Shown: positions 1-8,801 of the stretch, piece by piece
Layout: each line of letters begins with the position of its first letter
Numbering within the stretch: position 1 is the stretch's first letter
Assembly (NCBI GenBank): GCA_910579215.1
Contig: CAJTTN010000014.1
Span: 1 to 38,787 of the forward strand
Direction: 5' to 3'
DNA length: 38,787 bases
DNA from: an uncultured Anaeroplasmataceae bacterium
GTDB taxonomy: Bacteria > Bacillota_I > Bacilli_A > Acholeplasmatales > Anaeroplasmataceae
Position numbers and translations under genes: made by a program
Notes under the pieces: model-generated
The model's input: only the letters and a program-made list of their open reading frames with translations
Told to the model about the DNA's origin: nothing
Databases searched by the model: none

Positions 1-30
1 AAGTAGAATCTACACCTTTTTTTATTCGTG

Positions 31-96
31 TCTACTTTATAGGGTCTATTTTAATTGGTGATTTTAGCTCTTTTTTCTACTTTTTAGGGTGTTTTA
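31..96. repeat. Two imperfect direct repeats at the window edge
   Basis: Two related units of about 21 nt begin at 31 and 76. Both have TCTACTTT, one variable base, TAGGGT, then a T-rich run. The second unit overlaps the stop codon of the methyltransferase gene. A related inverted piece (AAGTAGAATCTACACC) lies at 1-16. This could be the end of an insertion sequence lying beyond the window, or chance similarity in AT-rich DNA. Only the repeat itself is directly visible. Confidence 0.3.
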
Positions 97-1432
97 GATC
101 TAGTCTTATCACGCACTCAATATGTGAAGTCTTAGAGAACAAATCACAAGGTGTTACTTCCTTTACTATATAATTATTTTTTGTTAAATAAGTTATGTCC
201 CTTACTGCTGTTGCAATATTACAAGATATATAAATAATCTTTGGTATTTTCATGTCAATAACCGTATCTAAAAAAGTTTGTTCACAGCCTTTTCTTGGTG
301 GATCAAAGAATATACAATCTATAGTTTCCTTATGGACTAGCTTTTTTATTTCCTCCTCACAAGGTCCACATATAAATGTTGCATTAGATATGCCATTGAG
401 TTTTTTATTGTAATTTGCATTAACAATAGCTTCCTCAACAATTTCTATGCCATACACATGTTTTACCTGCTTGGCAATATTCAAGGTAATGCTTCCCATA
501 CCACAATAGGCATCAATTACGTTCATTTCTGGATTTAATTTTGCCATCCGAAAAGCCTCTTTATACATCAATTCACATACATCATGATTAACTTGCATAA
601 AGGAAGCTGCCGAAACACTAAACTTTAAGCCTAATATATCCTCTATGATGGTTTTATCCTGATAAATATGAATATATTCTTTTGAAAGCATTACATTAGT
701 TTTATTTGGATTAATATTTATAAATATGGATTTTACCAGTGGAAAGTCAGATTTTATATATTCAAGCATACCACTAAAATCATAGTATTTAGTACATATT
801 AATACAAGCATCATTTCGTTTTTATAATTATTCCTAACCATCACTCCACGAAATATTCCTGTGTGAGTTGTTTCATTATAAACCTTGATATGCATCACAC
901 TTACATATTTACGAATAAATTCAACAACTTCATTTACATAATGATTAGAGATTTCACATTTATCAATAGAAATTATAGAATGGGATAGCTTCTCATAAAA
1001 CCCATAAATGACATTATCATCCTCATCATAGCCAAAGGGAAGCATAATTTTATTGCGATACCCAAAAATATTTTTATTTCTTATGATAGGCTGAAATAGG
1101 ATTGAATTTTCTTTATTCAAAAGACGAAAGGCATTCCTTACCTTATCCTCCTTGACCAAGCACTCTACATCATATCGCATATGTAGTAAATCACAACCCC
1201 CACAGCCTTCATCATAGGAACAAGGACTTAAAATCCGATTTACGGAGGGAAGAATCACCTTGAGCGTTTTTGCAAAACAAAACTTCTTATGTACACTTGT
1301 GATTTCAGCTAAAACAATCTCATCCTTTAACGCTTTGGATACGAAAATAATTTTTCCATCCACATGAGCCACTCCAAGCCCATTCATATCATAGCCTTCA
1401 ATTTCTAATTTTATAGCTTTCCCTACTTCCAT
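77..1432 (-). CDS. 23S rRNA (uracil-5-)-methyltransferase, RlmD/RlmCD (TrmA superfamily)
   Basis: SAM-dependent RNA m5U methyltransferase of 451 aa, the usual size. Residues 1-60 form a TRAM RNA-binding domain. Cysteines 71, 77, 80 and 159 match the C-x5-C-x2-C...C pattern that binds a 4Fe-4S cluster in RumA-type enzymes. The C-terminal Rossmann domain contains DPPRKGC near 376 and the catalytic cysteine C404 in YISCN; the general-base glutamate is in HIEC near the C-terminus. Known members methylate U747 and/or U1939 of 23S rRNA; one enzyme (RlmCD) often does both in Bacillota, but the target cannot be read from sequence. GGAG precedes the ATG by six bases. It is the last gene of a uvrB-sdaA-methyltransferase unit, 11 bp after sdaA. 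Confidence 0.9.
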   Translation of the reverse strand: MEVGKAIKLEIEGYDMNGLGVAHVDGKIIFVSKALKDEIVLAEITSVHKKFCFAKTLKVILPSVNRILSPCSYDEGCGGCDLLHMRYDVECLVKEDKVRNAFRLLNKENSILFQPIIRNKNIFGYRNKIMLPFGYDEDDNVIYGFYEKLSHSIISIDKCEISNHYVNEVVEFIRKYVSVMHIKVYNETTHTGIFRGVMVRNNYKNEMMLVLICTKYYDFSGMLEYIKSDFPLVKSIFININPNKTNVMLSKEYIHIYQDKTIIEDILGLKFSVSAASFMQVNHDVCELMYKEAFRMAKLNPEMNVIDAYCGMGSITLNIAKQVKHVYGIEIVEEAIVNANYNKKLNGISNATFICGPCEEEIKKLVHKETIDCIFFDPPRKGCEQTFLDTVIDMKIPKIIYISCNIATAVRDITYLTKNNYIVKEVTPCDLFSKTSHIECVIRLDLKHPKK

Positions 1433-1443
1433 GATTTTCTCCT

Positions 1444-2643
1444 TTACTCCTCAAAAAGCTTAGCTAATCCACCCTCTGCAGTTTCTCTATAGCTTGTTCT
1501 CAAATCTTGACCTGTCGTTACCATTGTTTTAACTACAGAGTCAAAGGATATTTTAGAATCATTGCTATTGAGATAGGAGGCCAACTTAGCTGCATCTATG
1601 GCACGCAAGGAGGCTACTGCATTTCTTTCAATACAAGGAATCTGAACATACCCTAAAACTGGGTCACAGGTTAGACCTAAATGATGCTCTAGCGCAATCT
1701 CGCTTGCACGCTCAATAGTCTCAAGACTTCCACCCTCTAAAAAAGCCAAGAAGGCAGCAGCCATTGCACAAGCCGTACCAATTTCTGCTTGACAGCCTGC
1801 TTCAGCACCACTAATGGAACCATTTGTTTTAACTAAGTTTCCGATAAGTCCCGCAACCTTTAAGGCGTCTATACACTGCTTGTGTGTATATAAATTTAAT
1901 TCAATAGCGTATTTTAAGCAAGCTGGTAAAACACCAGAAGCCCCACAGGTAGGAGCTGTAACAATTAATCCCCCACTAGCATTTTCCTCACTCACTGCAT
2001 AAGCATAGGCGAAAACCTTTTTTCTTAATAGATCATACTCTGAGCCTTTGCTATTTTGTTTATAAATGTAAGCAGCCTTCCTTTTAACCTGTAGCTTACC
2101 AGGTAACACCCCTGTATGGGCCAAGCCACGTTCTATGGAATCAAGCATTACTGAATAAATTCCTTCAAGATAGGCATCTATTTCTTCATCTTCTATTTGA
2201 CTTACATATTCTGCTAAATTTAAGCTATGCTTCTTACAGTAGGAAGCAATATCCTTAAATGACTGTAACGGATAGATTTTCTTTGAAATGCTTTCTGCCT
2301 CATCAGCAATTCTAATAAAGCCTCCACCAATAGAAAATACCTTCATAGAACATATTTTCTTTCCGTTTTTAATACCTTCAAAAATCATAGTATTGGGGTG
2401 TTCCATTAAAGTATCTATATCAAATTCAATATGGACAGGCAATGGTAAAATCGTTTTTTCAATAATATAATCTGTTAAATGTCCTCTACCAGTCAAGGCT
2501 AAGGAACCATATAAGATAACCCTTACCTCATCTATTCCTTCACTATAACGCTTTAAAAACTCTTTAGAGGCCTCTAAAGGTCCAATCGTGTGAGAGGAAG
2601 AAGGACCATTTCCCATTTTAAAAAGTTCTTTAATTGAATACAT
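1444..2643 (-). CDS. sdaA: L-serine ammonia-lyase (L-serine dehydratase), single-chain, iron-sulfur type
   Basis: Converts L-serine to pyruvate and ammonia in the cytosol. The N-terminal beta domain has the signature GPSSSHTIGP (residues 13-22). The C-terminal alpha domain, from about residue 190, has APTCGASGVLPAC and later TCDPVLGYVQIPC, which supply the cysteines expected to ligate the 4Fe-4S cluster. At 399 aa it is a fused beta-alpha chain, somewhat shorter than the ~450-aa E. coli enzymes; the beta domain is the compact part. Its start is one base downstream of the uvrB stop codon, with an AGGA-type ribosome site inside the uvrB end, so the two are co-transcribed and probably coupled. 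No functional link to DNA repair is implied. Confidence 0.9.
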   Translation of the reverse strand: MYSIKELFKMGNGPSSSHTIGPLEASKEFLKRYSEGIDEVRVILYGSLALTGRGHLTDYIIEKTILPLPVHIEFDIDTLMEHPNTMIFEGIKNGKKICSMKVFSIGGGFIRIADEAESISKKIYPLQSFKDIASYCKKHSLNLAEYVSQIEDEEIDAYLEGIYSVMLDSIERGLAHTGVLPGKLQVKRKAAYIYKQNSKGSEYDLLRKKVFAYAYAVSEENASGGLIVTAPTCGASGVLPACLKYAIELNLYTHKQCIDALKVAGLIGNLVKTNGSISGAEAGCQAEIGTACAMAAAFLAFLEGGSLETIERASEIALEHHLGLTCDPVLGYVQIPCIERNAVASLRAIDAAKLASYLNSNDSKISFDSVVKTMVTTGQDLRTSYRETAEGGLAKLFEE

Positions 2644-2644
2644 A

Positions 2645-4597
2645 TTATTTTCCTGCCTTTAGTTCTAAAATTGCATCTCTTATTTGTGCAGCCATTTCAA
2701 AATTCAAATCCTTGGCATAAGCATGCATTTCTTCTTCTAGCTCATTAATCAAATCAATCTTTTCTTCTAAAGTAAGCTTCTTCTTACCCTTAGATTTCTT
2801 ATCATCCTCTAGTCTCTTAATACTTACTGCGCTAGGTAAAGCCTTTACTATAGTTTGAGGAATAATACCATGACGCTCATTATATTCCATTTGAATCTCT
2901 CTTCTTCTAGCTGTCTCTGTAATAGCTTCCTCCATAGCTTCACTTATATGATCTGCATACATGATAACTCTACCATTTGAATTTCTAGCTGCACGACCAA
3001 CCGTTTGTATTAAGCTTCTGTAGCTTCGCAAGAAGCCTTGCTTATCTGCATCAAGAATACAAACTAAGGAAACCTCTGGCAAATCTAAGCCCTCTCTTAA
3101 AAGGTTGATACCAACCAATACATCATATTTTCCTGCTCGTAAATCTCTTAGAATTTCCAAACGCTCTAATGCCTTAATCTCAGAATGTAAATAAGCAACC
3201 TTTAATCCAAGCTTCTTTAAATACGCGGTTAAATCTTCACTCATTTTAATGGTAAGTGTAGTAACTAAAACACGTTCATTTAAAGCCATACGCTTACGAA
3301 TTTCAGAATAAATATCGTCCACCTGTCCTTCTATTTTTCTAACCTCAATGAGTGGATCTAGTAAACCTGTAGGACGAATAATCTGCTCTATAATTGGATA
3401 TTGCTTTTCATAATCACCAGGTGTAGCAGACACAAATAGAGCTCGATTTATTATTTTATCAAATTCATCATATTTTAAAGGACGATTATCCAAGGCAGAG
3501 GGAAGTCTAAATCCATATTGCACTAAGGTCTCCTTACGAGAACGATCCCCATTATACATTCCTCTTACCTGCGGTAAAGTGACATGTGATTCATCTACTA
3601 TGAGTAAAAAATCTTCACCAAAAAAATCTATTAGAGTAGCTGGAGTTTCTCCCTCTCCTCTTAAGGATAGGTGTCTAGAATAATTCTCAACTCCACTACA
3701 GGTTCCTGTTTGTTCAAGCATTTCCAAATCATATTTGGTTCTTTGTTCTATTCTTTCGGCCTCTAAGTGCTTCCCCTCCATAATAAATTTTTTATGAGTG
3801 ATTTGTAACTCTGCTTTGATTCGCCTTAAAGCCTCTTCCAGCTTATCCTTATTGGTAACGAAATGGGTTGCAGCAAAAATGTTTGCAAAAGCAACATCTG
3901 CAATCTTCATACCAGTAGTCACATCAAAGGTACGTATTCTTTCAACCTCTTCCTCAAAAAACTCAATACGAATTCCTTTCGAATGCTCACTAATTGGGAT
4001 TATTTCTAAAACATCACCTCTAACTCTAAAGCTACCTCTTTTAAAGTCCATATCATTTCTTTCAAATTGCATTTCTACTAATCTTGTTAATAGTTCTTTT
4101 TTATTATAGGTTTCTCCAACTCTAATATTTAACATAGAGGCCTTATAATCCTCAGGATCTCCAATACCATATATACATGATACAGAAGCTACAACAATGA
4201 CATCCTTATAATCCATTAAGGCAGCTGTAGCGCTATGTCGCATCTCATCAATTTCCTCATTGATGCTAGAATCCTTTTCAATATATGTATCACTGCTTAC
4301 TACATAGGCCTCTGGCTGATAATAATCATAATATGAAATAAAATACTCAACATGATTTTTAGGAAAAATTGATTTTATCTCATTATAAAGCTGTCCTGCA
4401 AGAGTTTTATTATGGGCAAGAACAAGTGTTGGCTTATTCAATCGAGCAATAACATTACACATTGTAAATGTTTTTCCTGTTCCTGTAGCTCCTAAAAGAA
4501 CCTGACGATCTATTCCATTTTCAAAGCCCTTCACAATTGTATCAATTGCCTCTGGCTGATCTCCTGTTGGCTGATAAGGTGAAACAATTTCAAACAT
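2645..4597 (-). CDS. uvrB: Excinuclease ABC subunit B
   Basis: Damage-verifying helicase-like subunit of nucleotide excision repair; it works with UvrA and UvrC, neither of which is in this window. The protein begins MFEIVSPYQPTGDQPEAI, typical of the family. It has Walker A GATGTGKT near residue 40, the DESHVTLPQ helicase motif, helicase motifs V-VI (GINLLREGLDLPE, QTVGRAARN) and a C-terminal UVR motif that contacts UvrC. I chose the ATG at 4597 (650 aa) over an in-frame ATG at 4606. AAAGGAT is too close to the upstream codon but well placed for 4597, and 4597 matches the family N-terminus. It is the first gene of a three-gene unit. Confidence 0.95.
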   Translation of the reverse strand: MFEIVSPYQPTGDQPEAIDTIVKGFENGIDRQVLLGATGTGKTFTMCNVIARLNKPTLVLAHNKTLAGQLYNEIKSIFPKNHVEYFISYYDYYQPEAYVVSSDTYIEKDSSINEEIDEMRHSATAALMDYKDVIVVASVSCIYGIGDPEDYKASMLNIRVGETYNKKELLTRLVEMQFERNDMDFKRGSFRVRGDVLEIIPISEHSKGIRIEFFEEEVERIRTFDVTTGMKIADVAFANIFAATHFVTNKDKLEEALRRIKAELQITHKKFIMEGKHLEAERIEQRTKYDLEMLEQTGTCSGVENYSRHLSLRGEGETPATLIDFFGEDFLLIVDESHVTLPQVRGMYNGDRSRKETLVQYGFRLPSALDNRPLKYDEFDKIINRALFVSATPGDYEKQYPIIEQIIRPTGLLDPLIEVRKIEGQVDDIYSEIRKRMALNERVLVTTLTIKMSEDLTAYLKKLGLKVAYLHSEIKALERLEILRDLRAGKYDVLVGINLLREGLDLPEVSLVCILDADKQGFLRSYRSLIQTVGRAARNSNGRVIMYADHISEAMEEAITETARRREIQMEYNERHGIIPQTIVKALPSAVSIKRLEDDKKSKGKKKLTLEEKIDLINELEEEMHAYAKDLNFEMAAQIRDAILELKAGK

Positions 4598-4626
4598 AGT
4601 AAGCATATCCTTTCTTTGTCTTTTTC

Positions 4627-4635
4627 ATTATATCA
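4627..4635 (-). promoter_or_regulatory. Extended -10 promoter of uvrB
   Basis: Reading the minus strand, TGATATAAT gives a consensus -10 with the TGn extension about 30 bp before the start codon. The -35 region is poor, which is common for extended -10 promoters. Confidence 0.6.
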
Positions 4636-4713
4636 TATATTTTTCCTTACTATCTTACTTTTTACAATTATTTAAAAAAATTTCTTTATAATTACACATT
4701 CTATTCCTTCAGT

Positions 4714-4748
4714 ACAAAAAAATAAGACTAAACCCCATGTTTAGTCTT
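4714..4748 (-). terminator. Rho-independent terminator of the DUF2130 gene
   Basis: A 10-bp perfect stem (4724-4733 with 4739-4748, loop 5 nt) is followed on the minus strand by a run of seven T. It lies just past the stop codon of the coiled-coil gene and isolates it from uvrB. Confidence 0.9.
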
Positions 4749-4754
4749 AACAAT

Positions 4755-6266
4755 TTATTTATATGCCTTTGTGATATTTAAATCGAAGCGTGCTAACTTA
4801 TTTTCAATTTCGTTTAAATAGCTCCTAGTAATCGTATCACAGTATTCTCCAATTTTTCTGGAAGCATCCGTTATTTTATCATTTTGTTTACGTATCTCAT
4901 CTATATTTCTTCCTAAGGCTTCTAAAGGCTTATCTAAATATGTCTTCTTTAAGCTTTCAAAGTCCTCCTTAAGTTGTAATAAGGTTTTTAGCTCTAAACG
5001 CTCCTGCTCCTTTGTAAGAACCAATTCTGCAAAACGAGTAGTTAAAGATACAAGCATATTTAGGAAGGTCATTAGGTAAGCAGGACGAACCACATACATA
5101 TCCTCATATTCACAAACCTTAAAAATTGGAATATCATTTGGTTTATCTAGCTCTAAGTTTGAAACTAAAACAGCATATTTGCAATCCTTTTTCCTGCGGT
5201 TTAAATCTAAAGCCTTGTAATAATCTGCATTTTTCTTTTTGTTTACAGAATCTGGATTTTCATCCTTCATATCTAAACATACTCTTGTTAAAGGAATATC
5301 CTTTAGCCTTGAAGAAAAAATACTAAAAATATAATCCGCTTTACTTCCCTTAGTCTCATCCTCATAACGAATCACCTGATTGTCCTTTTCCCAAGTACAT
5401 TGTTCTAATCCATTTTGCATATAGCTTAGAACCTCATTATTACACCAGGCTTCTAAATCCTCTCCTGTCTGTTTAACATTTAACGCAGACTTTTGACGCT
5501 GTAACTGATGATTAAGTTCTGTAAGAGTATCAATTTGTTCCTTTAGCTGTTGTTTTTCCTTATTGTATTCTTCATTTTTTTCATGAAGCTTTTTTTCCAA
5601 CTCTAGCTTATGATTTAATTCCAACTTTTCCTTTTCTCCATTTAAACTAATGATACGTTGGTTCAAATGATTCAGCTGTTCTCGATAATCCTTTTCTGTC
5701 TTTGACTGCACTGATTTTAGTTTATCCTCTATTGAGTTACTCATAGTTTTTAAAGCCTGTTCTAGCTCTTGAACTTTCAATTGGTGCTTAAGCTCTAAAT
5801 CCTTAGTTTGCGCTATAGCTTCTTTTTCCTTACGTTCTAGTTCTAACGAAAGGCTTTGAATTTGATCTTTATATCTAGATTCCTCCATCTGCTTAGCCTG
5901 TTTTACCTCAGCTGTTATTCTTTGATTTAAAGCATTTAGTTGTCCCTGTAATTCATTAATCTCTAGCTTATGCTTATAAATAGCTTCCTGCTGACTCTGT
6001 TCAAATCGCTGTTGAAAATCTTTTTTCAAATGATTTATTTCTAAATCCTTTGCTTGTATTTCTTGTTTAGCTTCTAAACGAATACGCTCAGCAAATTCCT
6101 TTAATTTTTCGTTATAGATTTCATCCTTACCTGCAAGAATTACAGTTTCTATTTGTGTATAGTCAACATTAGAAATACTGGTTAAATCTATGTAATCTCC
6201 CTTTTGCGCTTCTTCTTGTAAAATAAGTGTATTTTTATCACGAACTAACACTTCTATTTTCTTCAT
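4755..6266 (-). CDS. DUF2130 protein with long coiled coil
   Basis: A 503-aa soluble protein. Residues 1-65 form a small N-terminal region. Residues ~65-265 are almost continuous coiled coil, rich in E, K, Q and L with heptad-like spacing. Residues ~270-420 match the DUF2130 domain, and a second helical stretch closes the protein. The DUF2130 core has the order GSKADYIF ... CLDMKDEN ... KYAVLVSN, which resembles a restriction-endonuclease-like fold with candidate acidic and lysine residues; nuclease activity is inference only. The family is widespread and of unknown function. The gene stands alone, with its own promoter (6288-6316) and terminator, divergent from murE. The ATG at 6266 follows a GGATGTGATGG ribosome site. 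Confidence 0.8.
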   Translation of the reverse strand: MKKIEVLVRDKNTLILQEEAQKGDYIDLTSISNVDYTQIETVILAGKDEIYNEKLKEFAERIRLEAKQEIQAKDLEINHLKKDFQQRFEQSQQEAIYKHKLEINELQGQLNALNQRITAEVKQAKQMEESRYKDQIQSLSLELERKEKEAIAQTKDLELKHQLKVQELEQALKTMSNSIEDKLKSVQSKTEKDYREQLNHLNQRIISLNGEKEKLELNHKLELEKKLHEKNEEYNKEKQQLKEQIDTLTELNHQLQRQKSALNVKQTGEDLEAWCNNEVLSYMQNGLEQCTWEKDNQVIRYEDETKGSKADYIFSIFSSRLKDIPLTRVCLDMKDENPDSVNKKKNADYYKALDLNRRKKDCKYAVLVSNLELDKPNDIPIFKVCEYEDMYVVRPAYLMTFLNMLVSLTTRFAELVLTKEQERLELKTLLQLKEDFESLKKTYLDKPLEALGRNIDEIRKQNDKITDASRKIGEYCDTITRSYLNEIENKLARFDLNITKAYK

Positions 6267-6287
6267 CTTCCATCACATCCTTCTTTT

Positions 6288-6316
6288 ATTGTATCATAAA
6301 ATTTTATTTTTTTCGA
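6288..6316 (-). promoter_or_regulatory. Sigma-A promoter of the DUF2130 gene
   Basis: Minus strand: -35 TCGAAA (6311-6316), 17-bp spacer, -10 TACAAT (6288-6293), about 20 bp before the start codon. Confidence 0.6.
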
Positions 6317-6356
6317 CTCCTTTCTAAGGCATTTTTATGAAATTAAAAAATGAAAG

Positions 6357-6370
6357 TATAATTCTATAAT
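6357..6370 (+). promoter_or_regulatory. Candidate -10 elements for murE
   Basis: Two TATAAT hexamers lie at 6357-6362 and 6365-6370 upstream of the murE start at 6403. Neither has a strong -35, so which one is used is uncertain. Confidence 0.45.
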
Positions 6371-6402
6371 TTATAAAAATACTAAAGATAAGAGATGATA
6401 TT

Positions 6403-7815
6403 ATGAACCTAATAGATGTATATCCTATGCTTAAGAGAAACGTTACTGTGGCTGGTATTACAGGTAATTCTAAGCGTGTAAGAAAAAATTTTATATTTGT
6501 GGCTATCAAAGGGAAAAAGCACAATGGTATGCAATATGTAAAGGAAGCTCTAGACAATGGAGCTTGCTTAATTGTGACAGACCAAATGGTATTAGGAAGA
6601 TACCCTCATATTCGTGTACGCAATGCTAAAAAGGAATATGTTCGCCTATTACAAGCCTATTATCATTATGACCATGAAATATATACGATAGGTATTACGG
6701 GTACAGATGGCAAAACTACAACTGCGACTATTTTAAATCAAATTTTAAAAACTGCTAAGAGCTCAGCCTATATAGGCACAAATGGTATTTCTTATCTAGA
6801 TAAAACTATTAAAATGAAGCTTACAACACCTACCCCAGATATCTTTTATGAAGCCTATGGTGTTTTTAAAAAGCATAATATAAATGATTTAGTTATGGAG
6901 GTTTCCAGTGAAGGAATATTAGATGGAAGAATTGAACGACTCGAATTTGATGGCGCTATCTTTACCAATCTATCTCACGAGCATTTAAATACACATCGTA
7001 CTATGGAACAATATTTTAAAACAAAAACAAAACTATTTGAAAATTTAAAGAAAAAAGCTTTGGCTGTAATCAATAGTGATGACTTCTACGCAACGGAAGC
7101 TATTGCACATACTAAGGCTAAAGTAGTAACTTATGGAATAAACTCTGGAACATATCAAGCAAAAAATATACAGCTTGATGTCTTAAGCTCTTCCTTTGAT
7201 GTCTTTTATAAAGGCATGTTTCTAGCCCGTTTTACACTTCCTCTATTCGGCAAATATAACATCTATAACGCTTTAGCCGCCATTGCCTATGCGCATGAGC
7301 TTGGCATTGATATGAAATATATTAAAGAGGCAATTTCTTCTTTGCCACAAATAGATGGACGGTTTATGCATTTTAAGAATAAAAACAATGTTTCAGGTAT
7401 TGTAGATTTTGCACATACACCAAATGCATTACAAAATCTTTTAGAAAATATTCAGGAATTTAAAAAGGGAAGGTTAATAACCATATTAGGTGCACAAGGA
7501 GAAAAGGATCGCTCTAAGCGCTCGATTATGGGGAATATCGCAACTAATCTAGCTGATATTACTATCTTTACTTCCGAGGATCCAAAGAACGAAAGCTTGT
7601 TTGGTATTCTTTATGATTTAACTTCTAAAATAAAGGATAAGGAATACTATTTAACTCTAAGCCGTAAGGAAGCTATTCAGCTGGCCGCAGATTTAGCTAA
7701 GCCAGAGGACATTATTGTTATAACAGGAAAAGGGAATGAAACTTCTGAACAAATCTTTAATTTTCATTTCAAGCATAATGATTACGAGCTTTTAAAAAGC
7801 GCTCTAGATGCCTAG
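6403..7815 (+). CDS. murE: MurE-type UDP-MurNAc-tripeptide ligase
   Basis: ATP-dependent cytosolic ligase of the Mur family, 470 aa, predicted to add the third stem-peptide residue to UDP-MurNAc-L-Ala-D-Glu. The ATP loop is GITGTDGKTTT (residues 97-107). The central domain has MEVSSEG and SHEHLNTHRTM. A lysine in YFKTKTK near 205-210 could be the carbamylated one. The C-terminal domain has GAQGEKDRSKR. Several family motifs are altered: the third-residue pocket reads EDPK (392-395) where meso-DAP enzymes have DNPR, HLDYH is replaced by HLNTH, and GKGHE is GKGNE. The added amino acid therefore cannot be assigned, and a paralogous role is possible. It is one of very few plus-strand genes. GAGATGAT precedes the ATG. 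Confidence 0.85.
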   Translation: MNLIDVYPMLKRNVTVAGITGNSKRVRKNFIFVAIKGKKHNGMQYVKEALDNGACLIVTDQMVLGRYPHIRVRNAKKEYVRLLQAYYHYDHEIYTIGITGTDGKTTTATILNQILKTAKSSAYIGTNGISYLDKTIKMKLTTPTPDIFYEAYGVFKKHNINDLVMEVSSEGILDGRIERLEFDGAIFTNLSHEHLNTHRTMEQYFKTKTKLFENLKKKALAVINSDDFYATEAIAHTKAKVVTYGINSGTYQAKNIQLDVLSSSFDVFYKGMFLARFTLPLFGKYNIYNALAAIAYAHELGIDMKYIKEAISSLPQIDGRFMHFKNKNNVSGIVDFAHTPNALQNLLENIQEFKKGRLITILGAQGEKDRSKRSIMGNIATNLADITIFTSEDPKNESLFGILYDLTSKIKDKEYYLTLSRKEAIQLAADLAKPEDIIVITGKGNETSEQIFNFHFKHNDYELLKSALDA

Positions 7816-7825
7816 GGCGCTTTTT
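7794..7825. terminator. Bidirectional terminator shared by murE and rnhA
   Basis: A 14-bp stem with one T-G wobble and a four-base loop (ATGC, 7808-7811) is flanked by five A on the left and five T on the right, so it works in both directions. Both TAG stop codons, murE 7813-7815 and rnhA 7804-7806, lie in its CTAG arms. Confidence 0.92.
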
Positions 7826-8382
7826 GCTAGCTTATCAGCTAAATCGTTATAGGAATTATTACTATGTGATTTAACTTTTATAAAATTAATTTTTATTTTA
7901 TGCTTTACCTTTTCTTTAAATTCAACATATGCCTTTGCAATAGCCGAATTTGCTTGCCATTTTCCTGTATACCATTTTTCAATACCTTCATAATCATAAA
8001 TGATATTTAGCTCCTTAATACCTACCTTTATGGCATATTGAATAATAAAACCTGCTCCTTTAATCTCTCCTGCAACATTTCTTGCAGAGGAATAAGAATC
8101 TGGAGTATATTTTTTATTAAATTCATATTGATTATTTTCTATAATTAAAACACCACCAAAGGAATAACAACCTGTAGTCGCATCATAGGACCCATCAATA
8201 TAAGCCGTTGGCAGAGTAAAGGTTACCTCCTGCTCCTTTTCATTTAAAAAGTCCTGAGCCTCCTCTAACGACAAAAAGCTTTTCTGAGAAAAGCCCTTTT
8301 TTCCTAATAAATATTCCTTACACTCATCCCATGAAGTAAAGATTTCCTTTTGATTTTGATAGCGAACAGCATAGTATTTCAT
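7804..8382 (-). CDS. rnhA: Ribonuclease HI with N-terminal hybrid-binding (viroplasmin) domain
   Basis: Cleaves RNA in RNA-DNA hybrids. The 192-aa protein starts MKYYAVRYQ, and residues 1-50 form the Caulimovirus-viroplasmin/RHBD domain that binds hybrids. The catalytic domain carries the expected acidic residues in YIDGSYD, AGEIKGA, IIYDYEG and SYNDLADKLA. The start at 8382 is preferred over an upstream in-frame codon at 8469. AAGGGTGAT lies seven bases before it, the RHBD starts right there, and the longer form would run into ytfJ. The gene follows ytfJ by 34 bp and could be read from the ytfI promoter or a weak local one (TATAAA near 8398). Confidence 0.9.
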   Translation of the reverse strand: MKYYAVRYQNQKEIFTSWDECKEYLLGKKGFSQKSFLSLEEAQDFLNEKEQEVTFTLPTAYIDGSYDATTGCYSFGGVLIIENNQYEFNKKYTPDSYSSARNVAGEIKGAGFIIQYAIKVGIKELNIIYDYEGIEKWYTGKWQANSAIAKAYVEFKEKVKHKIKINFIKVKSHSNNSYNDLADKLAKSALGI

Positions 8383-8416
8383 ACAGGTATCACCCTTATT
8401 TATACTACCAAATTTT

Positions 8417-8797
8417 TTAAATCTTTTCAATAGGCGCATTGTTTTTAAATAGTGTTTTACATTTATCAACTGTCTTAGGTACCAAATCGATCAACTTTTC
8501 AGCAATGTGAGTAGATTCATCAATAGATAGTAAATTAACCTCATTATTATTTATAACTAGGAATGCTATTGGTGTAATTCCAAAGCCACCACCAGCGCCA
8601 CCACCAAATAATACTTCCTCTTTACTAGAGGATGGCTTAATATCACTACCTCCACTAACAAAGCCTAAATGTAGCCTTGATACGGGTATAATAATTGTAC
8701 TACCTTCAACAATTGGTGTACCAATGATTGTATTTGCATCAATCATTTCCTTTATTTTATTCATAGATACACTTAATAAATCTGCAATATTTCCCAT
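8417..8797 (-). CDS. ytfJ: GerW/YtfJ-family sporulation protein
   Basis: A 126-aa protein. It begins MGNIADLLSVSMNKIKEM and has the family core IIGTPIVEGSTIIIPVSRL, LGFVSGGSD and the Gly-rich GGGAGGGFGITPIAFLV. In Bacillus subtilis the homologue YtfJ (GerW) is a forespore-made protein needed for normal germination, and it is encoded directly after ytfI. The same order is seen here, with 4 bp between ytfI and ytfJ. Homologues also occur in some non-sporulating bacteria, so the gene alone does not prove sporulation. The forespore-like promoter before ytfI strengthens that reading. Confidence 0.88.
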   Translation of the reverse strand: MGNIADLLSVSMNKIKEMIDANTIIGTPIVEGSTIIIPVSRLHLGFVSGGSDIKPSSSKEEVLFGGGAGGGFGITPIAFLVINNNEVNLLSIDESTHIAEKLIDLVPKTVDKCKTLFKNNAPIEKI

Positions 8798-8801
8798 AAA
8801 A

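Noticed and set aside
3798..4109. 103-aa plus-strand frame within uvrB
   Set aside because: Antisense shadow of a strongly conserved gene, with no promoter or ribosome site.
6324..6557. 77-aa minus-strand frame over the murE start
   Set aside because: It covers the murE promoter and start codon, has no ribosome site, and its hydrophobic look is antisense of murE.
8383..8469. Longer N-terminus for the RNase H protein
   Set aside because: It overlaps ytfJ, has no ribosome site, and precedes the known start of the hybrid-binding domain.
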